Assembly: GCF_000331305.1 (NCBI RefSeq) | Contig: NZ_KB217480.1 | Coordinates: 47,787-111,786 of the forward strand | DNA: 64,000 nucleotides | Source of the DNA: Calothrix sp. PCC 7103 | GTDB lineage: Bacteria > Cyanobacteriota > Cyanobacteriia > Cyanobacteriales > Nostocaceae | Direction: 5' to 3' | Shown: piece after piece, positions 1 to 7,464 of the stretch | How the letters are laid out: every line of letters starts with the position of its first letter | Position numbering within the stretch: position 1 is the stretch's first letter | Program-made: the position numbers and the translations under genes | The notes under the pieces: model-generated | Databases searched by the model: none | Told to the model about the DNA's origin: nothing | What the model saw: only the letters and a program-made list of their open reading frames with translations

Positions 1-482
1 CCAACATTTTTAGCAGCTTTAAATCTTCTCTCCCCTGCAACCAACTCATAGTTACCATCTGGTAAAGAACGTACCAATACTGGTTGAAGAACACCCGAAC
101 TGCGTACACTGGAGGTTAAAGACTCCATTTTATCTTTATCAAAATAGCGTCGCGGCTGGCTATTGGGTAAAACAATCTTCTCAAGTGGTAATAAATTAGA
201 GTTTAAAGCAATATGTTCTTCTTCTTGCACCCCATCACTACTAGTAACTACGGCATCAATAGTATCAAAAGTTTTATCCGTAGTTACCAATGGCGCCACT
301 ACATCCACAGTATCTTCTTCCAATTTTGATGGCGCCAACTCAGATAAATCAACAAAATCATTATCATTTTTATCCGCATTTATAATTGAATTTTTATCAT
401 CTTCTGTACTCGATTTTTGGCGCCGAGTCTTTGTTCTTGACGTGCCAGCAGTCGTTTTTTTAGGTGTAGAAGTACGAGTCAT
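1..482 (-). CDS. parB: ParB/Spo0J-family partition protein, N-terminal part
   Basis: Reads leftwards from ATG at 480-482 and runs off the window edge, so only about the first 160 codons are present. The first ~95 residues are a low-complexity Lys/Thr-rich then acidic tail. After that comes the ParB N-terminal nuclease-like/CTPase fold with SQPRRYFD and the signature box [11 protein letters not shown], preceded by [16 protein letters not shown]. ParB proteins bind parS sites and work with a ParA ATPase to partition plasmids or chromosomes. No parA lies to the right of it; if present, it is outside the window. Two perfect palindromes just upstream (555-607) could be operator or partition sites, which is inference. 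The assignment rests on the signature box, so the family is secure and the length is unknown. Confidence 0.9.
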   Translation of the reverse strand, partial: MTRTSTPKKTTAGTSRTKTRRQKSSTEDDKNSIINADKNDNDFVDLSELAPSKLEEDTVDVVAPLVTTDKTFDTIDAVVTSSDGVQEEEHIALNSNLLPLEKIVLPNSQPRRYFDKDKMESLTSSVRSSGVLQPVLVRSLPDGNYELVAGERRFKAAKNV

Positions 483-554
483 GTGTCAATTATTGCCCCA
501 ATTGCTATCTTAAAATTCTTTTATCACCATCACCTTCATAACACACTTTGACCG

Positions 555-607
555 CCTTGGAATCAATTCCAAGGCTAATAGTTTAAGTCCATTAAAATGG
601 ACTTAAA
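555..607. promoter_or_regulatory. Two adjacent perfect palindromes upstream of parB
   Basis: The first palindrome spans 555-574 (CCTTGGAAT, 2-nt spacer, ATTCCAAGG). The second spans 582-607 (TTTAAGTCCATT, spacer AA, AATGGACTTAAA). They sit 70-125 bp upstream of the parB start and no gene overlaps them. They could be an autoregulatory operator, a centromere-like site or a bidirectional terminator. The symmetry is directly visible; the role is inference. Confidence 0.45.
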
Positions 608-659
608 AAGTAAAAACACAAATACTTTAATGAACAAGAATTTAATAACTTGCATGTAT

Positions 660-723
660 TTGTGGTACGGGCATCTTGCCCGTTTGTAATATTCCAAGCG
701 CAGGCAGGATGCCTGTTCCACAA
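660..723. repeat. REP-like intergenic repeat with nested hairpins
   Basis: The outer arms TTGTGG (660-665) and CCACAA (718-723) enclose two hairpins: CGGGCA-tct-TGCCCG (668-682) and CAGGCA-gga-TGCCTG (701-715). This is the layout of dispersed palindromic intergenic repeats common in cyanobacteria. No coding potential. Confidence 0.6.
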
Positions 724-833
724 GAAAAATTGCACTTTATTTAATCCACATTCCTAAGCTTTAAGGGAAGCAGATTATTTCATATTTTAGTCTTGTACAG
801 AGGGCGCCCGCAACTCCCAACTCACCAAAACGC

Positions 834-960
834 GCACCAAGGATAAATACTGAATTTCTACTCCCTCAATAAACATTCATTTATGTCAATAAAACGCAAA
901 ATTAGGACTTACAGCCTGCGTAGGCAGGCTTTGCTCGTATAGACCTACCCTTCTAGGGTG
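834..960. repeat. Diverged copy of the MITE found at 9193 and 38582
   Basis: Shares the order of motifs of the two intact copies: GCACCAA near the left end, AATAAACAT, the central palindrome AGCCTGCGTAGGCAGGCT (912-930 region) and CCTTCTAGGGTG at the right. Both termini are degraded and no TA duplication can be recognised. It lies inside the 483-1324 intergenic stretch. The following bases (~965-1150) are strikingly rich in A and C on the plus strand and I see no gene in them. Confidence 0.6.
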
Positions 961-1324
961 GAGGGGAACGGAATACACGACACAACACACAATACGAAAC
1001 ACGCGACACAAAACACGAGGCGCCAACACTCACACTCATGCATCCAATATCACAAGAAAAAGCCGTATAATCCCTCATACAAAATCACCCTAACCGCAGT
1101 ATCCCTTATCACACACCTCACCCGCCAATCAATAACGCATCCCACTTTATAATGCCAGCAATGCAACATAAATTCATATTCAGTATAAGTTGATAAAAAC
1201 ATTACCAGTATACAGAGTAAACAGGCGCCTTTATATAGAGAGGAAATAAATGTCCGGGAACAGTGTTTATCGGTCATAATGATGCATAGAGTCAGCATCA
1301 TTATATATATTGAGGCAATCTGTA

Positions 1325-2395
1325 ATGGAAGGCGCCGCGCACTCAAGCATCGACAAAACCCAATTGAGCGAGGCGATTGCTCATTTATCACCTGAACAGT
1401 TAGCATTTATTCAGGCAACTGTTGATGCGGTAGTCAAAGCAACAGGTAATACTAAAATTACAGGCGCCAACACAACAAGCGAATTATTCAGCAGTTGGTT
1501 AGGTTCACGCGAATCTGAGCAAACAGCGCGCGCTTACCGTAATGACGTAATGCATTTTGTCCAATACAAATTAGGTATTGACTACCCCGACCTCGATGAT
1601 TTGAATTTGCACACCATCACCAAAGAAGACGTAGATAATTACAAAGCTTATCTATTAAAGAAAGAAACAATGGGACATATTGCGCGCGCATCAGTTAGAC
1701 GGCGCCTTGCATCACTCAAAAGTTTTTTGCGGTATGCTTGTGACGTTGGGTATCTACGCGCAAACCCAGCGATGTTATTAAAAGTGCCAGCCGAACGTAA
1801 GAAGATAAAAGAGCGAACACTTTCTGTCACCGAAATAGAAATGATGAGCGATGCGGCAGTTTTAGCAATAAGCGGCGCCAAAACACCTCAGAAAAAAATT
1901 CAGGCACAGCGCAACTACTTAGTATTCGAGTTATTTTATTGTGGAGGGTTTAGAGTTGGCGAAGTTGCCACACTCACCTGGAATGCAATACACCTCAACC
2001 AATCAGGATTACCATATATAAAAGTAGTGGGGAAAGGAGACAAAGAACGCGACGTGCGTATCCCAACAGAACTTTATCAATTTTTACTAGCCAACCGTCG
2101 GCGCCCAAACGATAAAACAGAACCCATCTTCACCAGTCAAAAAACCTCAGAACCCGTAACCGACAGACATATTCGCCGCATCATCAAAGATATTGCAGTA
2201 TCCGCAGGACTAACACGCATACCCTCACCCCACTGGTTAAGACACTCCCACGCAACCCACGCAGCTCAAAACACACCCATCCACGTAATTACCAAAACAC
2301 TAGGACACTCCAGCGGTAAAATTACCATCGATAACTACCTGCACGCCGGAGAAGATGAAGCAAGTTCCCTTAACCTTGGTCGTTGGCGCCGTTAA
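1325..2395 (+). CDS. Tyrosine recombinase / phage-type integrase (XerC/D-like)
   Basis: About 356 residues. The N-terminal SAM-like core-binding domain (roughly 45-140) contains ARAYRNDVMHF. The C-terminal catalytic domain carries the full active-site set: Arg in GGFRVGEVATLTW, Lys in VVGKGDKERDVR, the box HWLRHSHATH, then LGHSSGKITIDNYLHA with the Tyr nucleophile. It therefore looks active for site-specific recombination. A longer frame opens with TTG at 1310, but ATG at 1325 is preceded by TGAGG (1311-1315) at good spacing and is preferred. It ends 27 bp before the left end of the Tn3 element. A fossil of its catalytic-domain DNA lies at 9013-9092, so a second copy once existed beyond the transposon. 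It could serve dimer resolution or integration of this replicon. Confidence 0.9.
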   Translation: MEGAAHSSIDKTQLSEAIAHLSPEQLAFIQATVDAVVKATGNTKITGANTTSELFSSWLGSRESEQTARAYRNDVMHFVQYKLGIDYPDLDDLNLHTITKEDVDNYKAYLLKKETMGHIARASVRRRLASLKSFLRYACDVGYLRANPAMLLKVPAERKKIKERTLSVTEIEMMSDAAVLAISGAKTPQKKIQAQRNYLVFELFYCGGFRVGEVATLTWNAIHLNQSGLPYIKVVGKGDKERDVRIPTELYQFLLANRRRPNDKTEPIFTSQKTSEPVTDRHIRRIIKDIAVSAGLTRIPSPHWLRHSHATHAAQNTPIHVITKTLGHSSGKITIDNYLHAGEDEASSLNLGRWRR

Positions 2396-2488
2396 AAAAG
2401 CAAATTCGTGGCGCCCTTAATAGACGTTGAGCCGAGATACGTGTAAAAACCTGCAAGATGGTCTGGAAACAATTGCTATATCTAGGTT

Positions 2489-2947
2489 TTAGCTATTTTG
2501 ACTTACTTGTTTATATGGCTTTCCGCATACAGCGCAGAATTTATACCTAAACGACACTACTAGTTCGCCACAGTGAGTACAACTAGAACGTAGTTGTGTC
2601 CCGCAAAGATAACAATACTTAGCTTTAATATTACTCCACGCTTCATCAGTAGCACTACCAGGTTTCCAACATCGAGGGCAAAATCTTATTCCTTGGACTG
2701 GTTTGACCTCGGAGCCTTTTATTACAGCTTCTAGATACTCAACAGGCGCCCCTAACCCAACTGCAATGCCCTGTAGTGTTTTGTGGCTGAGTTTTGTTGT
2801 CAGCCCCCGTTCAATCTTCCCTACAGAGCGTTCATGGATACCTGCGGCATCAGCTAACTCAAATTGAGTTAAATTGAGTGCCTTTCTAACCCGCAAAACA
2901 TAGGCTGCAAGCGATTCTCCAGCTTGAGGGGCTTTAAAAGTATCCAT
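2489..2947 (-). CDS. XRE-family HTH regulator with C-terminal zinc ribbons
   Basis: 152 residues. An N-terminal helix-turn-helix of the Cro/cI type covers about residues 12-70 (LRVRKALNLTQFELADAAGI followed by SVGKIERG). The C-terminal half holds four CxxC pairs (CPRC, CYLC, CTHC, CAVC), as in double zinc ribbons. It is divergent from the recombinase at 3024, with a 76-bp gap holding an inverted repeat. The position inside the Tn3 element suggests it represses or tunes the recombinase and transposase promoters, which is inference. ATG at 2945-2947 is the only sensible start. Confidence 0.85.
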   Translation of the reverse strand: MDTFKAPQAGESLAAYVLRVRKALNLTQFELADAAGIHERSVGKIERGLTTKLSHKTLQGIAVGLGAPVEYLEAVIKGSEVKPVQGIRFCPRCWKPGSATDEAWSNIKAKYCYLCGTQLRSSCTHCGELVVSFRYKFCAVCGKPYKQVSQNS

Positions 2948-2959
2948 GATTTGCTACCA

Positions 2960-2979
2960 ATATCTTCTTAAAAAGATAT
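2960..2979. promoter_or_regulatory. Inverted repeat in the divergent regulator/recombinase promoter region
   Basis: ATATCTT (2960-2966) and AAGATAT (2973-2979) are separated by 6 bp. The site sits 13 bp from the regulator start and 45 bp from the recombinase start. It is a plausible operator for the HTH protein or a recombinase binding arm. Only the symmetry is seen. Confidence 0.4.
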
Positions 2980-3023
2980 ATAATTTGTTCATGAATAACC
3001 TTGATGTAAACACATAAATTTGA

Positions 3024-3926
3024 GTGAATAAGGCTGTAACTTTAGCCACTGTTGCGATTAAATTTTTAGAACGTCCTGGTTTGGCACCGACAACTAGGGA
3101 GACTTACGAACTTACACTCGCACCTTTGTTATCAGAGTATGGAAGTTGGTCAATAGAAATTCTCAGTAAACAAACGTTAATCGAGTATTTAAAGGGTCTA
3201 GGTCATTTAAAATACACAACACACCATAAGCATCAAGCAATACTACAAAGTTTATTGAATTTTGCTGTTGAACAAGGGTATATAAAGTTCAACCCAATAC
3301 ACGGACTCAAACAACGTCTTCCCGACCGGGAGAAAGGGGAGCATTTAACCGATGATAAGATAAGATATCTAACTACTGAACAATTAAATATACTATATTC
3401 CTCCGTAGAAAAGGACTATCGCACAGCTGCAATAATTAGTTTACTGCATCGCACAGGATGTAGAATAGGAGAGGTTTTAGCACTTGATTTAGAAGACATA
3501 GACATTAAAAATCAGAAATTTCAAGTGTTGGGGAAAGGTAACAAGCAACGCTGGTGTTTTTACAGTGATGATGCAGCGAATGCGTTAGCTAAATATTTAA
3601 AATATACTAGGCATCAACAGCATCGTGCTTTGTTTACAGCACAACACCCAGTCACGCTTAAAGTAAGTAAAATTAGCTATCACACATTGCATGATAATTG
3701 GCGAGAAGTAACCAATAAACATCCGGAATTAAACGGTGTTCGTATCCATGATTTAAGACACACGTTTGCGTGTGAGCGCGTAGGTTTAGTATCAATTGAA
3801 GAATTACGTGCGCTTATGGGACATGAAAGCATTCAAACAACTTTACAATACCAAAAAGTGACTTCGTTGAAAGCTGAATCAGCCGCGCGCCGCGCCTTTA
3901 ATGCTCTAATGAATATAGATGTCTAG
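3024..3926 (+). CDS. Tyrosine recombinase in the transposon resolvase position (TnpI-like)
   Basis: 300 residues with the usual core-binding domain (about 10-105) and catalytic domain. Active-site elements are Arg in HRTGCRIGEVLALDLED, Lys in VLGKGNKQRW, the box HDLRHTFACERVG, and MGHESIQTTLQYQK with the Tyr nucleophile. It starts at GTG 3024; the upstream ATG at 2991 is stopped after eight codons. It lies directly before tnpA inside the 48-bp inverted repeats, where Tn3 relatives carry the cointegrate resolution gene. A resolution site could lie at 2948-3023 or 3927-4108. The protein is unrelated in detail to the recombinase at 1325, sharing only family motifs. Confidence 0.9.
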   Translation: MNKAVTLATVAIKFLERPGLAPTTRETYELTLAPLLSEYGSWSIEILSKQTLIEYLKGLGHLKYTTHHKHQAILQSLLNFAVEQGYIKFNPIHGLKQRLPDREKGEHLTDDKIRYLTTEQLNILYSSVEKDYRTAAIISLLHRTGCRIGEVLALDLEDIDIKNQKFQVLGKGNKQRWCFYSDDAANALAKYLKYTRHQQHRALFTAQHPVTLKVSKISYHTLHDNWREVTNKHPELNGVRIHDLRHTFACERVGLVSIEELRALMGHESIQTTLQYQKVTSLKAESAARRAFNALMNIDV

Positions 3927-4001
3927 TGAGTAAGATTAGTCATTATTACAATACATAAATATGCCATACAAGTGTATTAAGCAAGCACTTTTAATAAAAT
4001 A

Positions 4002-4021
4002 TTTTGAATGTGTATTCAAAA
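4002..4021. repeat. Perfect 8-bp inverted repeat between recombinase and transposase
   Basis: TTTTGAAT and ATTCAAAA are separated by GTGT. It lies in the 182-bp gap 3927-4108, which is otherwise AT-rich and empty. The size and spacing resemble a tyrosine-recombinase core site, so this is a candidate resolution site; a promoter operator is the alternative. Confidence 0.35.
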
Positions 4022-4108
4022 GAATATAAAATACCTTTGGGTTGAAGAGTGAGGGATAAACCATTTTTTGGTCATCCCTGGCTACTTTGTGTTGCAAATA
4101 TTACCTTA

Positions 4109-4795
4109 ATGACTTTAATTGACCGTACCGCTTACCCCAAATTTAAACAATTCCCCGACGCTAAGGAGCTTGCGGAGCTTTATACTCCAATACCAGAAGA
4201 AATTAAGCTTGCAAAGTCTAAAACTAAGAGCCACGAGGGGTTTTTTAGTTTCATCGTCATGTTAAAATCTTTTCAAAGGCTTGGTTATTTTCCACATCCT
4301 GAACTGGTACCAATCGCGGTCATTAAACATTTAAGGTCGTGTTTAAAGTTACTTTCTTGGGTGAAAGCAATACCATCTGAACGCCAGCGCTACACTTATC
4401 AGGATACAATACGTTTGTATTTAGGCGTTAAACAGTATGATCAATCTGCCCAAAAAATCATAGCTATCTTAGTTGCACAACAAGCAGAAGTAAAAGACCA
4501 CCCTGCTGATTTGATTAACGCAGCAATTGAGGAGTTGGTTAAACAAAGATATGAATTACCTGCATTCAGTACGCTTGACCGTTTGATTTGTCATATTCGT
4601 GCGATGGTTAATAACCGTCTATTTATTCGGGTTTCTAGTAGTTTGACTGTCACCGAAATTCTTTATTTAGACCAGTTAGTTAAGGGAGATGCAGACTCCG
4701 ACTTAGCCACACTTAATTTGATTAAATCACCACCCAAAAGCGCAAAATTAAATGCGATGAAGGAACTTCTGGCTAAATATGATTCTTTGATTTAA
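4109..4795 (+). CDS. tnpA: Tn3-family transposase, N-terminal part (frameshifted)
   Basis: From ATG 4109 the protein begins MTLIDRTAYPKFKQFPDAKE and continues with LYTPIPEEIKLA, the typical start of Tn3-family TnpA. A longer reading from GTG 4049 adds residues not expected for the family. The domain is the DUF4158-type DNA-binding N-terminus that recognises the long inverted repeats. The frame stops at 4793-4795, and the homologous sequence resumes at once in the -1 frame (FDLKETEDLLNTLKEV). The break lies within GATTCTTTGATTT at 4781-4793, so one base has been lost, or a sequencing error or slippage has occurred. The two parts together are about 900 residues, a little under the usual ~1000. 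Confidence 0.85.
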   Translation: MTLIDRTAYPKFKQFPDAKELAELYTPIPEEIKLAKSKTKSHEGFFSFIVMLKSFQRLGYFPHPELVPIAVIKHLRSCLKLLSWVKAIPSERQRYTYQDTIRLYLGVKQYDQSAQKIIAILVAQQAEVKDHPADLINAAIEELVKQRYELPAFSTLDRLICHIRAMVNNRLFIRVSSSLTVTEILYLDQLVKGDADSDLATLNLIKSPPKSAKLNAMKELLAKYDSLI

Positions 4796-4869
4796 AAGAA
4801 ACCGAAGACTTACTGAATACATTAAAAGAGGTATTAAACGCATCAAAAGAAGCTCCTGATAGTGCAGTA

Positions 4870-6822
4870 TTGGGCGACAAAGTACAGTATATTTTAGATG
4901 AGCGTGGTGGCACTGATTTATTGCTAGAAAAGTTTGAAGAGATAGCGGCTTACAATACAAATAATCACTTGCCTTTGGTATGGCGTTTTTATTCTGGAAA
5001 TCGTAAAACATTATTTGATTTAGTACGTTCCTTAGATATACTCTCAACTTCCGCAGAAGAATCAGTAATTAATGCTGTGAAGTTTTTGCTAGATAACGAA
5101 CACAAACGTAGACCAAATTTACCCGCTGAAATTGATTTGAGTTTTGTGGGTAAACATTGGCGTGCTTTAATTATAACAGAAGTCAAGGGAAAGAAAGTTT
5201 TAAGACGCCAACAACTAGAAATTTGTATTTTCTCTTACCTTGCAGAAGATTTTAAAACAGGAGATGCATGTGTCGTTGGGTCTGAAAGTTATGCTGATTT
5301 CCGCGACCAATTGTTATCAGAAACCGAATGTATACCGTTGATAGAAGATTACTGTAATCTACTCGGCTACCCAAATAACCCTGAAGATTTTGTTGAGTAT
5401 TTACGTACTGAATTAATACGAGTTTCTCTTGAAGTAGATAAAATATGTGCGGATGGTAAACAAGTAACGATTAATAGTAAAGGTGAACCTTCGCTTAGGC
5501 GGCTAGAAACTCCCCCCCAACCAAAAGAGGTAGAAGAATTAGAAGCAAAAATTCGTGAATTGATGCCTGAGCGTAGTATCTTAGATATTCTTTCTAATGT
5601 TGAGCATTGGTTAAATTGGACGAGGCATTTTGGTCCACTGTCAGGTAGTGAACCAAAGTTAAAAGAACCCGCAGAACGCTATATTTTTACAACGTTTGCT
5701 TATGGCTGCAATCTTGGACCAAACCAAATGGCGCGACATTCAAGGGGCGCAGTTACTTCTCATATGATGTCTTATGCAAATCGGCGCCATATTAGTGCTT
5801 CTATTTTAGAGGCTGCAACTCGAGACATTATTAACGCTTTCAACCGTTTTAGCTTACCAAATTGTTGGGGCACTGGGAAGAAGGCGGCTGCCGATGGTAG
5901 TAAATTTGAGATATACGAAAACAATTTACACAGTGAGTACCACATCCGTTATGGCGGATATGGTGGTATTGCTTATCATCACGTTTCTGATAAGTATATT
6001 GCTTTATTTACTCACTTTATTACTTGTGGTGTATGGGAGGCAATATATATTTTAGATGGGTTATTAAAAAATCTTTCTGACATTCAACCTGATACCTTGC
6101 ACGCGGATACCCAAGGTCAATCAGGACCCGTGTTTGCCTTATCTTATCTTCTTGGTATCAAATTAATGCCACGTATACGTAACTGGAAGGATTATACTTT
6201 TGTCCGTCCCAGTGCTGACATCACCTATAGTTACATCGACCCGTTGTTTACTTCAGTAGTCAACTGGAATTTAATCAAGACACATTGGCACGACATGATG
6301 CGGGTCGTGCTGTCGATTAAGGCTGGAAAAGTCATGCCTTCAACCTTGCTACGTAAGTTGAACAGCTACAGTAAGAAGAATCGCCTCTATCAAGCGTTTT
6401 TAGAATTGGGTAAGGCTGTGCGAACTATGTTTCTGTTAGATTACATCTCTAATGTCAGGATGCGACAAGAAATTAACGCAATTACAAATATTGTGGAGAT
6501 ATACCACGGGTTTTTAGATTGGGTGTTTTTTGGTAAACAAGGCGCCATTACAGAGAATGACCCAATCGAGCAAGAAAAACGGCTAAAGTACCTTGATTTG
6601 GTAGCAAGTGCTGTTATTTTACACAACACGGTTGATATGTCGTTGGCGATTCAAACGTTAATGTCACGAGGGGAAGTGATTCCAATGCGACATTTAGCTG
6701 CTCTAAGTCCATACGTAACTAGACATATTAAAAGATACGGAGACTATGTAGTGAATTTACAGAATATTCCGCAACCGTTAGAAGCAGCGATTAACCTACC
6801 ACCCGAAATCTTTGAAACCTAG
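4870..6822 (+). CDS. tnpA: Tn3-family transposase, C-terminal catalytic part (frameshifted)
   Basis: The open frame begins after a stop at 4780-4782 and reads FFDLKETEDLL; the first usable initiation codon is TTG 4870. The 650 residues contain the Tn3 DDE domain. Recognisable Tn3 blocks are YGCNLGPNQMAR, the Asp block AAADGSKFEIY, LHADTQGQSGPVFALSYLLG with the second Asp, and MPRIRNWKDYTFVRP. The C-terminus runs through VASAVILHNTVDMS to the end, 13 bp before the right inverted repeat. The active-site region looks intact; only the frame break at ~4785 spoils the gene. Without the N-terminal domain it should not transpose efficiently. Confidence 0.87.
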   Translation: MGDKVQYILDERGGTDLLLEKFEEIAAYNTNNHLPLVWRFYSGNRKTLFDLVRSLDILSTSAEESVINAVKFLLDNEHKRRPNLPAEIDLSFVGKHWRALIITEVKGKKVLRRQQLEICIFSYLAEDFKTGDACVVGSESYADFRDQLLSETECIPLIEDYCNLLGYPNNPEDFVEYLRTELIRVSLEVDKICADGKQVTINSKGEPSLRRLETPPQPKEVEELEAKIRELMPERSILDILSNVEHWLNWTRHFGPLSGSEPKLKEPAERYIFTTFAYGCNLGPNQMARHSRGAVTSHMMSYANRRHISASILEAATRDIINAFNRFSLPNCWGTGKKAAADGSKFEIYENNLHSEYHIRYGGYGGIAYHHVSDKYIALFTHFITCGVWEAIYILDGLLKNLSDIQPDTLHADTQGQSGPVFALSYLLGIKLMPRIRNWKDYTFVRPSADITYSYIDPLFTSVVNWNLIKTHWHDMMRVVLSIKAGKVMPSTLLRKLNSYSKKNRLYQAFLELGKAVRTMFLLDYISNVRMRQEINAITNIVEIYHGFLDWVFFGKQGAITENDPIEQEKRLKYLDLVASAVILHNTVDMSLAIQTLMSRGEVIPMRHLAALSPYVTRHIKRYGDYVVNLQNIPQPLEAAINLPPEIFET

Positions 6823-6857
6823 ACACAGCAAGACTTTCCAGACTATCTTGCAGGTTT

Positions 6858-7457
6858 TTACACGTATCTCGGCTCAACGTCTTGTGTAATACGAGCAAGG
6901 TTGGCTAGGGGTTCCACTCCTGGTACTATTGGTTGGTAGTAGTGCCAATTTTCGCTATCTGGCAAAGCTCCTACTTTTAAAGATGGCAATATTCCACCCA
7001 AAACTAATGATGATTTGCCACTACCTGAAGAGCCAATGACAGCTAATAAACGGTTTTCTTTGAGATGGTTTAATAGTTTATCTAAAAGACGCTGGCGCCC
7101 GTAAAATAGCTTGTGTTTTTCTTCTCGAAACGCTTCTAAACCTAAGTAAGGACACTGAGAATCATCTAAAGAAGGCGCCAGTGCTGGGTCAAATTCAATT
7201 AAAGTGGCATCAGGTGGTTCAAGCCCAGCACGGTATAATACTGTTGTCCAATAATCTAATAAACTTTGACAAGCCCATCGGTCTTCATCTGTATCTAATA
7301 ACACCCCTGTTGCTCGTCCTCGACAAATAAATTCTTCTACTTCTGTTAGTAATTCTTGTGTATTACCTAGTTCACGATGGCGTTTTAGAAGTTCGCTATG
7401 TACCGCGCGTAAGGATGTTAGCGAAGGATATTTTTCTTGGGGTATGCTTGTCAACAT
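6858..7457 (-). CDS. STAND NTPase, truncated by the Tn3 end
   Basis: 199 residues starting at ATG 7457. Residues ~1-95 are helical, then CPYLGLEAFREEKHKLFYGR leads into the nSTAND Walker A LAVIGSSGSGKSSLVLGG at about 140-157. The homology ends at LANLAR, and the last residues are encoded by the transposon inverted repeat, which also provides the stop. The rest of the ATPase and any sensor repeats are missing and do not appear on the other side of the transposon. It starts 7 bp after the TIR-domain gene, so the two form an operon and may derive from one TIR-STAND system. It is almost certainly non-functional as an ATPase because Walker B and the helical domains are lost. Confidence 0.8.
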   Translation of the reverse strand: MLTSIPQEKYPSLTSLRAVHSELLKRHRELGNTQELLTEVEEFICRGRATGVLLDTDEDRWACQSLLDYWTTVLYRAGLEPPDATLIEFDPALAPSLDDSQCPYLGLEAFREEKHKLFYGRQRLLDKLLNHLKENRLLAVIGSSGSGKSSLVLGGILPSLKVGALPDSENWHYYQPIVPGVEPLANLARITQDVEPRYV

Positions 7458-7464
7458 TTCTATT

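Larger units (their letters stand above)
2422..6882. mobile_element. Tn3-family transposon with 48-bp terminal inverted repeats and a tyrosine recombinase
   Basis: The left end 2422-2469 starts AGACGTTGAGCCGAGATACG and is repeated in inverse at 6835-6882 with a single mismatch over 48 bp. Between them are an HTH/zinc-ribbon gene (minus), a tyrosine recombinase and the transposase (both plus). The element is 4461 bp. Tn3 members resolve cointegrates with a serine resolvase or with a tyrosine recombinase (the TnpI type of Bacillus transposons); this one has the latter. Flanking 5-mers (TTAAT left, TGTGT right) do not match, so there is no target duplication, which suggests rearrangement after insertion. 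The right end cuts a STAND gene. TnpA is frameshifted, so autonomous movement is doubtful. Confidence 0.88.

Noticed and set aside
163-513. 116-residue plus-strand reading frame at the left edge
   Set aside because: It is antisense to parB, whose signature is clear on the minus strand.
958-1152. 64-residue plus-strand reading frame
   Set aside because: It comes from the A/C-rich stretch, gives a Thr/His/Gln-rich low-complexity product and has no ribosome site.
4781-4800. Programmed frameshift in tnpA
   Set aside because: The site lacks a convincing slippery heptamer and a downstream structure, and Tn3 transposases are not known to use frameshifting. A mutation or sequence error is simpler.
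2417-6887. 5-bp target duplication around the Tn3 element
   Set aside because: The flanking 5-mers TTAAT and TGTGT differ; shifting the boundary by a few bases does not produce a match.
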